A DNA stretch of 64,000 bases, from positions 22,821,367 through 22,885,366 of the forward strand of contig CM055098.1 of assembly GCA_029204225.1 (NCBI GenBank), in the 5' to 3' direction. Numbering within the stretch: the first letter of the stretch is position 1; each line of letters opens with the position of its first letter. Both the position numbers and the translations under genes were made by a program. Positions 1 to 11,593 of this stretch are shown here, piece after piece. This DNA comes from Diphasiastrum complanatum (lineage: Eukaryota > Streptophyta > Lycopodiopsida > Lycopodiales > Lycopodiaceae). The notes under the pieces are model-generated. The model searched no databases, was not told the origin of the DNA, and was given only the letters and a program-made list of their open reading frames with translations.

Positions 1-443
1 TTCATCTCCTCGATGCTAGATTGATTAGATCTTGGGTTGAGGATAGGAAGGAAAGAAACCCACTACAATGATTTCTAAAAACAAATCAAATTTCTTATAT
101 AAATTGTCAAGAAACTGGGATTTGAAATGGACCAACTGTGAAAATAGATTAAGAAGATCGATCTATCAAATTCACAAGCACTGTCACATATCGAGATCAT
201 TTCGAAACATTTTGCATGCAACAAGCTTGACATGCACTGACATTTTCGAAAAAACGAAAAAATTTCCGAAAACAGTCTAGCTCTAGGAAATCTGCTTTTT
301 GATCTAGAATTACCAAAAATAGCTTTCATGCAACAATTCTTCTGATCAATCTATTGATTAAGCATGCAACATGCATCCAAGCATGCATACAGGTCAATCC
401 ATACATTTCCATCAACAGACAAGCACCACACTGAATTACAAGC
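1..443. other. AT-rich sequence without a recognisable gene
   Basis: No coding signal is recognised here; the open frames are short and unlike any family. From about 361 to 450 the hexamer GCATGC and close variants recur several times. These resemble plant RY elements but are also expected in degenerate repeat DNA. The repeat arm that follows starts in the last of these motifs. Confidence 0.5.
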
Positions 444-1018
444 ATGCATGTATCAGAACATTTCCAAAATCTTGCAAATTTTAGTTCAAAAATTGCCAAA
501 CTTCAGACGACCATAACTTTCTCTACACAACACACCAAATTGGTCATTTTAAAGCATAGTACGAAGGGAGAGTGGGTCTACAAGGCACTTGCCTCATCAC
601 CCTGCCACCTAGGCTTCACACGTGTGATCTGTAATTAACAGAAAAGCAGGTCGGAGGGCGACTTTTCCAAGGTGGTATCATAAAAAATTCCTCTCCAGCC
701 CGATAAGCATCCAATAAGAGGTTACAAGCACTCTACTAATGTTAATTAGAGAGACATAGAAGCTTCTACCAGGTCCAGCAAACAATCATAAGCTCAGATC
801 ATGCAAAAAATGCATATTTGGTCTCTTTCAACAAGCAAAACTTCAACATGATGGTGTCTAATGCTCACATATCCAAATTGGATGCATGATGGCTCAAAAT
901 AGATTCAATCCATTATATCTTTAAGCTTGTAAGGAGAACCAACGGTTCAGACCCCCATTTAATAGGTATTCATGCCCAAAAATCCCCAAAAATCCACTAT
1001 TTTTTGATGTTTTGAGCT
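444..1018 (-). repeat. Left arm of a large diverged inverted repeat
   Basis: The reverse complement of this stretch matches 1573-2133 along nearly its whole length by eye, with many substitutions and small indels. Shared blocks include the context of TCACACGTGTGA, the string GCTTATGATTG, the string ATGCATCCAATTTGGA and the end near GATACATGC. Continuing to about 1440, the reverse complement also matches 14400-14880. The family is probably the non-coding internal or leader part of an LTR element, because the third copy lies downstream of a primer binding site. No coding capacity is seen. Confidence 0.75.
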
Positions 1019-1572
1019 CCCTAACGATGTCCAATCCTAACCAAACTTCATGAAAGCCTTAAGTCAACTTCATTACACCTTTGAAAACTTTCATGCAAAA
1101 TATTGGCTATGAATTTTGAGATCTACCATAAAATTTGTCCAAAAATCATCAAAAAACCATGTTTTTTGACCAATTTTGACCAAAATTTGTGGATCAAATC
1201 CACAAATAAGTGCAATATGATCCTAATCCCTATAAATCCATTACATGCAAGTACTATAAGTTCTGATTTCAGTCAAATATGGATTCTATAGCCCATTTCT
1301 AGTCCAAAAATTCTAATTTTTGGTCCAAAATCACTATCTAATCATCCGTTTGACCATTCAACCAACATGCAATCATTAGATCCAATCATTAATGACTGTA
1401 AAACAACAAGTACAATCTAGAAAACGTACTACATCAGTGGTGGCATCTAGGCAGCAACTTCAACATATTCCAACCACTTTGAAATCCAAGAAGGGAAAGA
1501 AGTGCGGTCCAGACCAAACAACTAAGTATTTTGACGAGTAGCATCCTCATGGTTGGGTGGTTCGGGTAATTA

Positions 1573-2133
1573 AAAAAAACAATAGTGTATATTTGGTATT
1601 TTTGAGCATGAATAACTCTTGGTTGGTGGTCTGAAACCTCTGGATCTTTTTATAAGCTAAAAGATGTGATAGATTGTTTTTGATTTGAGCCCTCATGCAT
1701 CCAATTTGGAGTTGGGGGGCTTAGGCACCAATTCCATGAAGTTTTGCTTGTTGAAGGACTCCATAAATACAAATTTTGCTTGATTTGAGCTTATGATTGC
1801 TTGTTGGACCTGTTGGAAGCCTCTATGCCTCTCTAATGAACCTTATAAGAGTGCTTAACCTTTGATTGGATGCATGTGGGATCAGAATGGGATTTTTGGT
1901 GATACATCCTTGGAAAAGTGTGCCCTCCTACTATTTTTTTGGTCTGATACAGCTCGCACGTGTGAGGTCCAGGTGGCAGGGTGACATGGCAATCATCTTG
2001 CTAACCTACTCTCCCTCTGTACTATGCTTTAGAGCGACCAATTTGGTGTATTGTAGCAAAAGTTATGGTCATCAAAAGTTTTGGCAGTTTTTTGTGTAAA
2101 ATTTGCAAAATTTTTGAATTCTTCTGATGCATG
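1573..2133 (+). repeat. Right arm of the large inverted repeat
   Basis: This is the plus-oriented partner of 444-1018; the arms are separated by about 550 bp. It shares the blocks listed for the left arm, including a G-box-like GCACGTGTGA in place of the left arm's CACACGTGTGA. Its left end also resembles the 14850-14885 segment (a GAATAACTC context). The open frame at 1866-2099 is not coding in appearance. Confidence 0.75.
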
Positions 2134-3726
2134 TCTATTTTTTTCCCTTACTTCAATGTACTGTACTTGTGGAAATGGGTTGCATGGTGATTCCAATAGT
2201 GATTATGACATGGATGGTTAATCTACAATAGTTTTGAGTGGTTATACGCATGTATTCTCATGGTTCTATCATAGACAAGTGTGAATGGCTAGTGGAATCT
2301 AAGTGAATGAGTTTTAAGTAAAAAAAATTGTAATGACGTTGTGACCGATGTAGTGTGCTTTGCATGCCAGTCTGACATTGGTTTAATGACATTAGAAATC
2401 GAATAATATATCGGTTTTTTCGATTTCGATTGTCTTCTATACTAACAGTATGTAAGTCAGAATTTTTGAATTACGTAAAATATGCTAAAAATTGAGTTTT
2501 TAAGAAAATTCAAAATTTAAGTCTTTTTTTGTTATCTATGAAATGAATTTAGATTAGTGATTTGACTTTATTGAGTTTTTTTATCAGTCAAATTTCGTCA
2601 CAATATTTTCACTAAAGCTAAATTATTTCTCAGTTATAGTTAATTTATAATTGACTGAAGGAACTGCAAATACATTTGTATTCTTGTAGATGCAATTTGT
2701 CGGCAGTTTAATAGTGTAATGTCATTTTAGCTTTTGGAGTGGAGAACTCTCAAATAGAAGGTGAAATTGAATTTTTTTTCTTCTAAGTTGAATTTCGAAT
2801 TTGGTTAAAATTTGAAACCGGTTATGTATTTGATACATTTCTAATCGATACTGATAATTAGAAGTGGATCAAGTGATTTTTGTGCAAGATACTTGTCAAA
2901 ATTGAATTTAAAACTGTCAAATAATATGAAATGGCCAGAAAATGAGTGGTGATTGAACTCTTTATCCAGGCAATGAAATTTTGTTGGATACAAATTAAGA
3001 GTTGTTGAAATCCTATTGGTAGGATTTACATTCATCTAATTTCATATTATGAGTTTTTGATAGTTTTTTAACATTGACGGAGTAATGCCAAACTGGTCAA
3101 TAAAAAGAAAAAATGGTCTAGTTTTTTATTGGAGAAATTGTAAATGATAGGAACTGATCAAAGATAAAAACAACTGATTTCATTTCATGTTTAAATCCTA
3201 TGGTGAATTGTATGCAAAAAGTCAGGACTAGTACTATTATTCAGACTAGTGGATGATTTTTGTGTAACTTTGATTCAACCCAGGTATAGGATAGAAATAA
3301 AAAAATTTCAAACTTTTCCCTACGGTAACTCACTTTTATATTTACTAATGTCTTTACATCTTCTTAGTACCTTAGCTGAAGGAGAGTTTCAGGGGACTGA
3401 AAATCCTAAGGGGAGAAGAATAGTGGACATCAGAGGTAGTAAGTGTGCTTTGGAAAAGTATTTTTTAGTTAGGAGTTTTTGAAAATCCATGAGAATAATT
3501 GCATAGTACAGGTTATAAATATTTAATCTTGAATTTATTTAGTTAAATTCATAACTGATATTGTCGTAAATATGAGTCTATCCACGGGTTTTGGATGTAA
3601 TTTGTGATAATAGAAGTAGAATTATAATACCTGGATCACATTGAACTTGTTAGTTGACAAAAGCTTGTCCTTAGAGTCAATGCTCTCGAACCGGCAGGGA
3701 TTCAAAGCTTATCACTAATTAGAAGG
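2134..3726. other. AT-rich non-coding stretch
   Basis: No recognisable protein, RNA or repeat family is seen on either strand. Frames are short and interrupted, and homopolymer-rich T and A tracts dominate. It separates the inverted repeat from the CACTA-like end at 3727. Confidence 0.5.
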
Positions 3727-4210
3727 CACTATAGCACCCGCCATGATTTTTGACGTGATCTATGACGGATAGTCACGCATCTAATTTTTTTTTTTTCGTT
3801 TGTTGTGGGCGTCGCAAAATATGTCGGAACAAGGCCTTCAGAATTCAACGTCCACAGTATTCATCACACTGCGACAACCACTCGACGTCGGTATGTCGGA
3901 CAACCGTCCCGGAAGCCTCACATCGACACTAACTTGGATGTCCGATTCTGACGTCCACAATGACATCGCTAACTTGGACGTCGCAATCCGATGTCTCTGA
4001 TCACATCGCAATTCGACGTTTGTTAGCGAATTTTTTACAGAACAGTGTCTGATGACGTCCGACAGATGTCCAAGGGATGACTATGTTTCAGATTGCGACG
4101 GTTAGCAAATTTTTTTATGAAACAATGTCTGATGATGTCGACGACGTATGCCTGAGGTATTTTTATGTCGGAATCCGACGTCCTTGATTAGATTAACAAA
4201 AATTAAAAGA
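3727..4210 (+). mobile_element. Candidate CACTA-like terminus and subterminal repeats
   Basis: The block begins with CACTATAGCACCCGCC at 3727. It continues with many short, variably oriented copies of GACGTC-, TCCGACG- and GTCGGA-type motifs and repeated contexts such as CGCAATTCGACG. A CACTA start followed by a subterminal array of short repeats is the layout of En/Spm-type DNA transposons. A transposon-like ORF follows on the opposite strand at 4765-5772. The partner terminus is not seen; the right side runs into a gypsy fragment at 6077. A related block lies at 19285-19640. The superfamily call is inference. Confidence 0.5.
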
Positions 4211-4370
4211 ATGCGTAAAAAACAACGCGCGCATTTTGATCAAGCTATTTTGGGATCGTGTTCTTGGAGAGACGCTATTTTTGGATTGCTTTTGAGGCAA
4301 TATTTTTGGATTGCATTCGACATCTGGATCAAATAACAAGCTAAGCATGAGGTACTTTCTATTCATACAT

Positions 4371-4474
4371 TACTTCATGCACATTATGAATTGCAATATC
4401 TTATTGCATTACTTTCACGCACATTATGAATTGCAATACTTTATTACATTACTTCATGCACATTATGAATTGCA
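4371..4474. repeat. Tandem repeat, about 39-bp unit, 2.6 copies
   Basis: Three successive units start TACTTCATGC or TACTTTCACGC, each followed by ACATTATGAATTGCA. The first two units are 39 and 40 bp and the third is partial. This lies inside the putative CACTA internal region, which is otherwise AT-rich and non-coding from 4211 to 4764. Confidence 0.85.
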
Positions 4475-4764
4475 TTTTGATTCATATATATGACATTGTT
4501 CTTTGGAATCTGACATTGCACATTGTTTTGAAATTCCTAGTTAGTTATTACATTGCACATCTTGGAATCCGACATTGCCCATATTTCGGATTCTGCATCG
4601 CATTTCTTAGTGCAATATTGCACATACAAAAACCAATAACAATATTGTGATCAATTCTAATAATATATTGATAATGTCAATCAATGTATTACAAAATTGT
4701 TGCTTTTGCAGTCTCTCTAACTTCATATAATTACGATAGATTAACTGTAACTTAAAAACCTAAT

Positions 4765-5772
4765 CTATTCGTTGTCGTCGTCTTGACGTCCGCTTTGTAT
4801 GAATACAAACAGACAAGACACATTAGTATTTGATGCTTGACTAATGGTTAAGAGTGAACACATTTTACAATAACAATATACGAAGAATACAAAATTTAAA
4901 TGTTTCAAAAAAACTTACATGTGAAGGATGATTCTTGCTCTTCAATTTATCGACTAATGTCTCATATGATTTCCTAAAGGCATATCGAACTCTTCTTTGG
5001 TTGGTAGACGTCCATAGTCTGCCAATTATCCATTCAATTTAAGTTTCAATTAGTTTAAGACTAGGTTGGAGCAGCTAGTCACAATAATACATATTAAAAA
5101 AGAAAATCATATGAAATCAAAGACAAACTATAAGAGTTTAGATTCACTTACCATGCTTGCTTGCAAGCCCACCTTCCCGCTTGAGCCCGGCTTAGGATTG
5201 TCTACTCCATGTATCCTAGCTACCGTGACATCTTTTTGAACCTTGTACTTATCTGGTGTTTTTTCGTCGTTTTTTACTATGTTCAAATATGTTCTTGAAC
5301 ACCAGTGGAGTTTGGATAACCCATTCCTATAAGGTCGTCATACTGTATCACGACGATGTCTTATCCACAAGCTCATATGTTTATGTATTTCTTTCATGTT
5401 GAATTTCACTTCTTTTTTAAATTCGCCACAAAAGCTACCAACAACCTACGATTTAAGATCTGCAGATTGCTCAAACCATTTCATAAATAATTTATCGTCA
5501 AAATAACATTGGCATAAAAAATATAGTCGGTCCATAACCACTCTCACCTTATGATTGGTGATTATATTCTCTTTCGAATCCACATCATAGTAGGGATTCA
5601 TGGAGGACTCTTTGGAAGGGGCGGGTGAGGGAGCCGCGACCACTTGTGAAGAACCACTCTCGCCTTGGTTGAGCATCAAATTTTGTAATTCTTCTTTTTG
5701 CTCTGGAGTTAGTGTTGCTTAAAAATAAAAAACTTAAGTTCCTGAGCTCTCACCACTACTGGACCCCGACAT
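4765..5772 (-). pseudogene. Degenerate transposon-associated ORF, possibly En/Spm
   Basis: On the minus strand an ATG at 5772 opens a Ser/Gly-rich start (MSGSSSGESSGT), followed by a stop or small intron. An acidic-basic stretch (TPEQKEELQNLM) comes next. The longest open piece, 5446-5679, is Gln/Ser/Pro-rich and ends in an aromatic-rich segment (LYFLCQCYFDDKLF). Downstream pieces in readable frames include RLWTSTNQRRVRYAFRKSYE followed by a GTAAG that looks like a splice donor. An acidic end DDDNE precedes a stop at 4765. Composition and its place behind a CACTA-like end suggest an accessory or transposase-derived CACTA protein. No catalytic domain is identified. The stops imply pseudogenisation, or introns I could not define. 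Confidence 0.4.
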
Positions 5773-6076
5773 GATTACTACATTCAAAAACATACAATAC
5801 GTTACAGTGAACCCTAATGCTTAAATGTAAAACCTTTATCCAAAAATATATTCAAATGAAGTAGAAAATAAAATCAATTACAAAACTTTAATGCATATTA
5901 GAGTTAGACTTTGATACCTGTGATAGCAAAAAAAGGATAAACATGCATTTATAACTTACAACAGATAAGAATGGTATTATCCAAAAATCAAAACATGAGA
6001 ATCATATAAGAATCTGCATATAAGAATCATACTATCTAAACATCGAAAGATAAGAATCAACATATTTTCAAATTGA
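5773..6076. other. Spacer between CACTA-like ORF and gypsy fragment
   Basis: AT-rich sequence with no recognisable feature. The gypsy coding similarity stops abruptly near 6077, before an integrase, so a deletion or insertion breakpoint lies in or next to this spacer. Confidence 0.5.
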
Positions 6077-7399
6077 CTAATTGTACTCCCCAAGTTGTGT
6101 CAAAACACTCCCTATGGCATATTTAAAAGTGTCTATGTGGACATAAAATTCTATGGTCCAGATAGGGGGTCGAAGGATTAGTGTAGTGACTAAGGCCTTC
6201 TTGAGTTTGTGGAAAGCCTCAGTGACTTCAACTGTCCATTCTGATTGGATGGTCAAACGGGCCAGCTTAGCGAAATTTGTGACAAATCTCCGATAATAGT
6301 TGCAATGTCCCATAAAGATGTATACACCACGTACAGTTCCTAGTTCAGGAAAAGCAAGTATTATGTGGATCTTGTCGATGTTGGTAGCGATACCATGCCT
6401 CGAAACTACATGGCATAACACTATGTCGTGCGTGACCAAAAATTGGCATTTGGCCGGGTTTAGAGATATGCCGAAGAATCGACATTGGATGAATATTTTC
6501 TCTAAGCAAGCTAGGTGTTGGGCTCTAAAGGAGTGGACACACAAGTCATCCATGAAAATTTCAAGGAATTTTCACAGATTGTCTTTGAAGGCATAACTCA
6601 TCACTCGTTGGAAGGTGCTGGGAGCGTTGCACAATCCAAATGGCATCATTCTATATGCATATGTTCTCCACTCAATGGAGAATGCGGTTTTGTGCTAATT
6701 TTTTTGGGGCTATCTACACCTGGTTATAGCCACTAAATCCATCTAGAAAGCTATAGGCTTTTGCTTTGGCTATTCTCTCTAACACATTTCCCGTGAATGG
6801 CAAGGGTTGGTTACCAAATTCAACTTCTTGTAGTCCACATAGATTCTAAGTTTTTTGTTTTTCTTAGGTACTACAACGATAGGCAATACCTAATCTGTGT
6901 GTTCTATCTCGTAGATGAATCCCACATCGAGATGCTTTTTCAATTCTTCTTGGATTAGTTGGGCGTAGTGTGGATTAGACCGATAAGGCCTACAAATAGC
7001 GGGTTTCGCTCCATCAACCAGTGGAATGGTGTGAACCACAACATCTAGCGATATGCCCTTCAGCTTAGCATAATTCCAAGCAAGACAGTCATGATATTTG
7101 CAAAGAAGGGCCTTAAGATCTTTGAGTTTCTCTCCTTCTACGTCTTCTCCTACAGATACCATATGACTCTCCTCTCCCTTCTTAGCTAGATCAATCTCTT
7201 TTGTGCGGGGAGGGCCTTCGTAAATGTTGGCTCCTTGGGAGGTGTCTTCTACGGGTTCTCTCTTAGCTCTGGGCATGACCATTACCACTTCATCCATCTC
7301 GTAATTTTTGAAGTATTGTGACACATCATGTGTAGGCTTTGGTTCTTCTTCTATGGTGTCTTGGCAGATTTTATCGTCTAATTCTTGGTTGGTCATCAA
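6077..7399 (-). pseudogene. Ty3/gypsy reverse transcriptase, broken
   Basis: The upstream piece (7399-6890) ends in the conserved entry to the RT domain, DVGFIYEIEHTD, followed after frame changes by the VVPKKN context. The downstream piece (6553-6077) starts with the catalytic FMDD-type motif (MDDLCVHS). It continues through the thumb, with NYYRRFVTNFAKLA, into the RNase H connection domain ending near GSVLTQLGEYN. Between 6553 and 6890 the expected palm sequence is present but split by stops. It would copy element RNA into DNA in virus-like particles. It is inactive as it stands. Confidence 0.85.
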
Positions 7400-8372
7400 C
7401 TCGGTCTTGATCCCTCGTTTATCACTCTTTGCCTTCCACTCAGCGGTTTTAGCCTTATACAGGGGCTTGCATTTTCAGATCAGGTTGGTGGTTGGCTTAT
7501 TGTCGATTCTCATTCTTTTCAAAGCTCGGTCAAGTTTCCTGATGCTCTTAGATGGGTTCATATCTAGATCTACAAAGGTGATGGGAGTTTTTCTTTTGAA
7601 GAGCCTCCAGACGGGGGGTCCAAAGTCATCGGCTCCTTTGCCTTGGCATGCATTGGTGAATCAGATCATTGGTCAGTCGTCAAATCTTTCACCATCTTAA
7701 TGCTATTGTCCCACAACCAGACTTCTAGCTTGTAAAGAGCTTCATCCTCAGTTACATCCCAATCTATGCATTCTCGCAAGAGATCGTTTACGGTTATCGG
7801 GATACTAGTCATGGATCTGTCGGTTACAATATCCATTCGGCCTAGTACATCATTGTCTTGTGAGGTTCTACTACTTCGATGAGATCTTCATTTGCTAGTG
7901 GCTTTCGTGGATCTAGTACCTCAGGATTTTGGTGCAGACTTGAAATGATGAGGATCTACAGAGTAGAGGAAATCTTCATCCTCGTATTCTCGACCTTCCT
8001 CCAGGGTGAATACTTGAAGAACTTCCATTTCCTTTTCACTACAAACTCCTTGCAGTGGCTCTTGGGGTATAGCCTCTAGGCTCATCATAAAAAGTAATAT
8101 GGATCCTTGATGGCCTTCGCTAGGTCTCTTCATTGCTTCTGCTAACCACTTGATTGGGATATTGTCTTCATTGGAGTATGTGTCTACGACAGACCTTCAC
8201 TTTTGAAACATCAAACTGAAGACAATCCACCTAGATAAGACTTCGGTCCTATTTACTACATCGATTTGTGAATCGTCGCGTATGACAATTCTCCTCCAAC
8301 GACGTTCATCGTCTGACTCCTCTTCATAATGGATAGTAGTGGTAGAGCTAGCAACCATGGCTCTTTGGTCAG
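7400..8372 (-). pseudogene. Gypsy protease-RT linker, degenerate
   Basis: Short readable pieces on the minus strand (for example 8133-7921 and around 7860-7690) are acidic and lysine-rich, like the poorly conserved linker between protease and RT in gypsy polyproteins. The segment around 7700-7740 matches in style the VKVSRINPPK/RWSDLP region of the second gypsy copy at 22619-22248. Many stops are present and no domain can be assigned. Confidence 0.5.
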
Positions 8373-8783
8373 TCAATTTTGTGATCCAGGTATCAAAATC
8401 GATTTTAACTGTAGAATCGCGATTCTGTAGGATGATGCAATCCTATCTCCAATCGTGAAGAGCTTGTGATGTTCTAAGCCAGGGTCTACTAGTAAGACAC
8501 TGTAAGATTGGGGGTATTTGAGGAAGTCCAAGACTATGAAATCTAGCACAAAACATATTTCAGCTACTTTGGTGTGTACTTTCTTGGCTGTGCCTAATGG
8601 TTTCACACTGGATTGGTTAGTCAGTTGGATCGTAAAAGGAGCGCTTACCATATGAGTATGTCTCCATTTGTGGTATAACTTGGAGGAGATGATGTTCACT
8701 CCAAATCCTCCGTTGACTATGGTCGATGCTCTTGGAAACCCCCTATGCATGATTGGAATTGTTACATGCTTTTGGCCTCCCAT
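8373..8783 (-). pseudogene. Retropepsin-like domain with altered active site
   Basis: This 136-residue open frame shows the aspartic protease layout of gypsy elements. A beta-rich start (HVTIPIMHRGF) leads to the active-site region, then a hydrophobic segment (CFVLDFIVLDFLKYPQSYSV) leading to the usual LLG-type region. The canonical Asp-Gly-Gly-Ser-Gly active site of this clade appears as NGGFG, so the catalytic Asp and neighbouring Ser are both replaced. The protease would process Gag-Pol; this copy cannot. Confidence 0.7.
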
Positions 8784-9219
8784 CCAACCCCTACTTGGTG
8801 GACTGTTTGTGATCCCTCTACTTTACATCCGACACCAAATTGATAGGGTGCGCTTCAGGTCTCTCAATATGGTCCTTTTTCACCTCCTTGCTATGGAAAG
8901 AGACTTCCAAACCAGAATGCTCGTGCACATTCAGTGTGGTTTCATTGATGAACTGTAGCGATCTTGGATTTATGAGGGGGCGAGGAGAAGTGAATCGTTT
9001 TCACCCTTGGGTTGACATCTGTCTTGCTCTCAAGCTGTCTCTCTAGCTTGATCTAAGGCTTGGGCTTCTTTCACCCACTCTCTCATTCGTCTAAAATTCC
9101 CTTGTTCAACTGTGGGATTCGGGTATTCACCTATGTATAGAGAACTAGATGATCCACTAGTAGGATCGTTAGTGGTGGATTTAGTTGGTTCGCTCTCTTT
9201 TCGTTTTTTGGGTTCTGGT

Positions 9220-9465
9220 CTAGATGAATACCGACTTTGTGGATGCCTCGGATTCTCCTACCACACTCATTAGGTGCAGTGGGGCAGAGACCTCTCCTTG
9301 TTTTTTCTTTCTCATTGGACACATTAGGTATGGGTGTCCGTACCTACAATCACAACAAAGAGGTACAAAATTGTCTTGTGGCTTGTTAGGGCACTTGGCA
9401 ATCCTATGGTTCTCTCCACATCCGTAACACTTAATGGGAGCTCTAAATCTCGTTTTTCTTATCAA
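9220..9465 (-). pseudogene. Gypsy nucleocapsid with paired short zinc knuckles
   Basis: Two tandem Cys/His knuckles are visible, CYGCGENHRIAKC and CCDCRYGHPYLMC. Both have the spacing C-x2-C-x3-H-x4-C, one residue shorter than the usual C-x2-C-x4-H-x4-C. A basic tail (MRKKKQG) follows. They would bind element RNA during packaging. The same pair with the same spacing occurs in the gag at 22575-23474, so both copies belong to one family. Confidence 0.8.
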
Positions 9466-9479
9466 TATGGATACATCCT

Positions 9480-10008
9480 AATTGCAGGAATGGATAGGAG
9501 AGGAAGCGGGTGACTTTCAAACGTGTAATGAATTCGTCTTGTAAGATGTTCCAATCATCTCGTTCATTCTGCTCAAGATTGAAATACCAATCTTTTGTAG
9601 TATCAGTTAGGCACAAATTGAAATATCTTAATAGCTCTTGCGGGCTGTAGTCTCCATAGGCTCTACACGCTTGAGTGTAGATATGAAGGACCGCAAATCT
9701 CCCTTCCCATCAAACCTTGGGAGGTCGATCTCAGGGAAGTTCCGGACTGCATGGGGTACAAATGGCCTTGGATTGTCCATCGAGGGTGGATCTACGTCAA
9801 CGGGTTCGTAGAGCATCTCAATAGGTATGTTGACAAATTTCCCAAGGTCAAGAGGACCCAGAATCGATAATCTCCTATCAGATCTAAGATGCATACAATG
9901 GAACGGGAGGTGAGGATATTTTTCTCTCTTTTTTTCTTGTTCCTCAGACATTTTTGTAAGTATTTTCTGTATTGGGGTGATCAAATGATGAATCTGGATG
10001 TGAATCAA
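9480..10008 (-). pseudogene. Gypsy gag capsid region, frameshifted
   Basis: The open frame ending at 9628 carries a gag-like N-terminus with the FPEIDLPRFDGKGD segment. A frame change near 9660 leads into a second frame with the retrotransposon gag signature KDWYFNLEQNERDDW. A likely start is the internal Met of MSEEQEKKREKYP rather than the first Met. It would form the virus-like particle shell. Confidence 0.75.
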
Positions 10009-10019
10009 ACCGAAACGAA

Positions 10020-10679
10020 AGTGAGCTCAGATCAAAATCAGTTCAGGATCTAAAGAAAAATTAGATGGATGAAAAGCGGTGTAAATGCAAAGGCAATCGG
10101 GAAAAATAAAACTAATAGAAAATTCAGATGGATTTCGATTGTCGGAGTCTCAGTAAAATTTCAGTTTCCACTGTTGGTGAGTCAAACCGTGTGAGTAAAA
10201 AATGATTTTGACTCGCCGAGGTACCTACTTGCTTTAAATGATAATCAGAACAACCTGGAAAAGTGGCAAGTTAAACGGAGCATGTGGCGAGTCAAATGGC
10301 GAGTCAAAAGTGCAAGTCAAATTTTAACTCGTCGGTCTAATATAACATAGATCCAGTATTGTACTTGCTATTGTACTGATGGCAAGTCAAAATATTGAAA
10401 GAATAAAGAGAAACCCCAATTGGTGAGACAAACAGTGCGAGTCAAAAAAAGGTGGGAGACAGAAAATGGGCGAGAATTTTGAAATGGCAAGTCAATAACT
10501 TTTTGACTCGCCGATCACCAGAATGGTAGTTCTGAGGCTACTGGACACCCTGTGATGGCGAGTTAAATGGCTGGCAAAAGTGTAAGAAAATGGGTTGACG
10601 AGTCAAAATATTGTTGGAAAGTTAGTGCGATCAAAATTTTTGACTCACCAAGGTCACAAAATGGACCTGGAAACCTGTT
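10020..10679. other. Non-coding, GAGTCAAA-type repeats, possible LTR U3
   Basis: A short motif near GCGAGTCAAA / TTTGACTCGCC recurs about ten times in both orientations between 10170 and 10650. The block sits just upstream of a TATA box and LTR leader at 10710, so it is probably the U3 of that LTR. The repeated motif could be a cis-regulatory array. No coding sequence is seen. Confidence 0.5.
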
Positions 10680-10709
10680 CGCACCAAAAATTCTAACTCT
10701 AGGTTTGTC

Positions 10710-10717
10710 TATATAAG
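10710..10717 (+). promoter_or_regulatory. LTR TATA box
   Basis: TATATAAG followed by GGCATGTGACACC, conserved in the inverted copy near 33340-33360. Initiation would be expected some 25-35 bp downstream, which falls just before the dinucleotide tract. Confidence 0.65.
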
Positions 10718-10756
10718 GGCATGTGACACCATTTTGTAATTACTTTTCATTTTCAT

Positions 10757-10992
<236 letters not shown>

Positions 10993-11579
10993 CTCCTCCT
11001 ACCATTCTTACTTTGTGAAGCCCTCCTTTTCTACTTGTGGATGAAGGAATGTTTGATTGTTGTTGTTTAATCATGTTGTCACATTCTTGAAAGATCATTG
11101 GCACTTACCTTCATTCAACTAAATCCACAAAATCACACTCAAGCAAAATAGGTGTTAGAAAATTCCCTTGGAAGATATCAATAGGATCCATTAGGTAGGT
11201 TTTATTTCCATTGCTCACTTCCCTTGAGAAGATAAGCCTCAAGAGGAGAAGATCTAGAGTCATAGAAGCCGAGATAAGCCAAGATAAGCCAAGAAACCAA
11301 GATCAAAGAAGATGATCAAACCAAAACCAAAACCCCAAAAAGAAGAAGCAAGAAGATAGGAATCTCACACCCACATCTAAGCCATTCCACCATTAGATCC
11401 TACACCAAGATTAACACTCTTGGTAGGCTTAGATCCCACCTTAGATTTGTAGTTTAACCCTCTCCCCATTGGATCGAAGCCCATACTACACCGATACTCA
11501 CCAAGTTGGAGATCCAAGCCCCTTCTTTGCCCTCTTGATCGCACCGATTAGAGATATGTGGAAAGGGTCCAACATTATC

Positions 11580-11593
11580 TGGCGCCATTGCCG
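11580..11593 (+). promoter_or_regulatory. Primer binding site, TGGCGCC type
   Basis: TGGCGCCATTGCCG lies 5 bp after an LTR end (CA at 11574). TGGCGCC-starting primer sites are typical of plant Athila/Tat/Ogre-type gypsy elements; which tRNA it pairs with here was not determined. Orientation is plus, opposite to the gag-pol remnant at 6077-10008. Confidence 0.7.

Larger units (their letters stand above)
6077..10008 (-). mobile_element. Truncated Ty3/gypsy element (gypsy 1)
   Basis: Reading right to left, the minus strand shows gag (10008-9480), paired zinc knuckles (9465-9220), a retropepsin-like segment (8783-8373), a linker, reverse transcriptase (7399-6077) and the start of RNase H. The order is canonical for gypsy elements. 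Integrase and a 3' LTR are missing on the left. No minus-oriented LTR adjoins the gag on the right; an LTR in the opposite orientation lies there instead. Every module contains stops or frameshifts, so this is a dead fragment. Confidence 0.85.
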
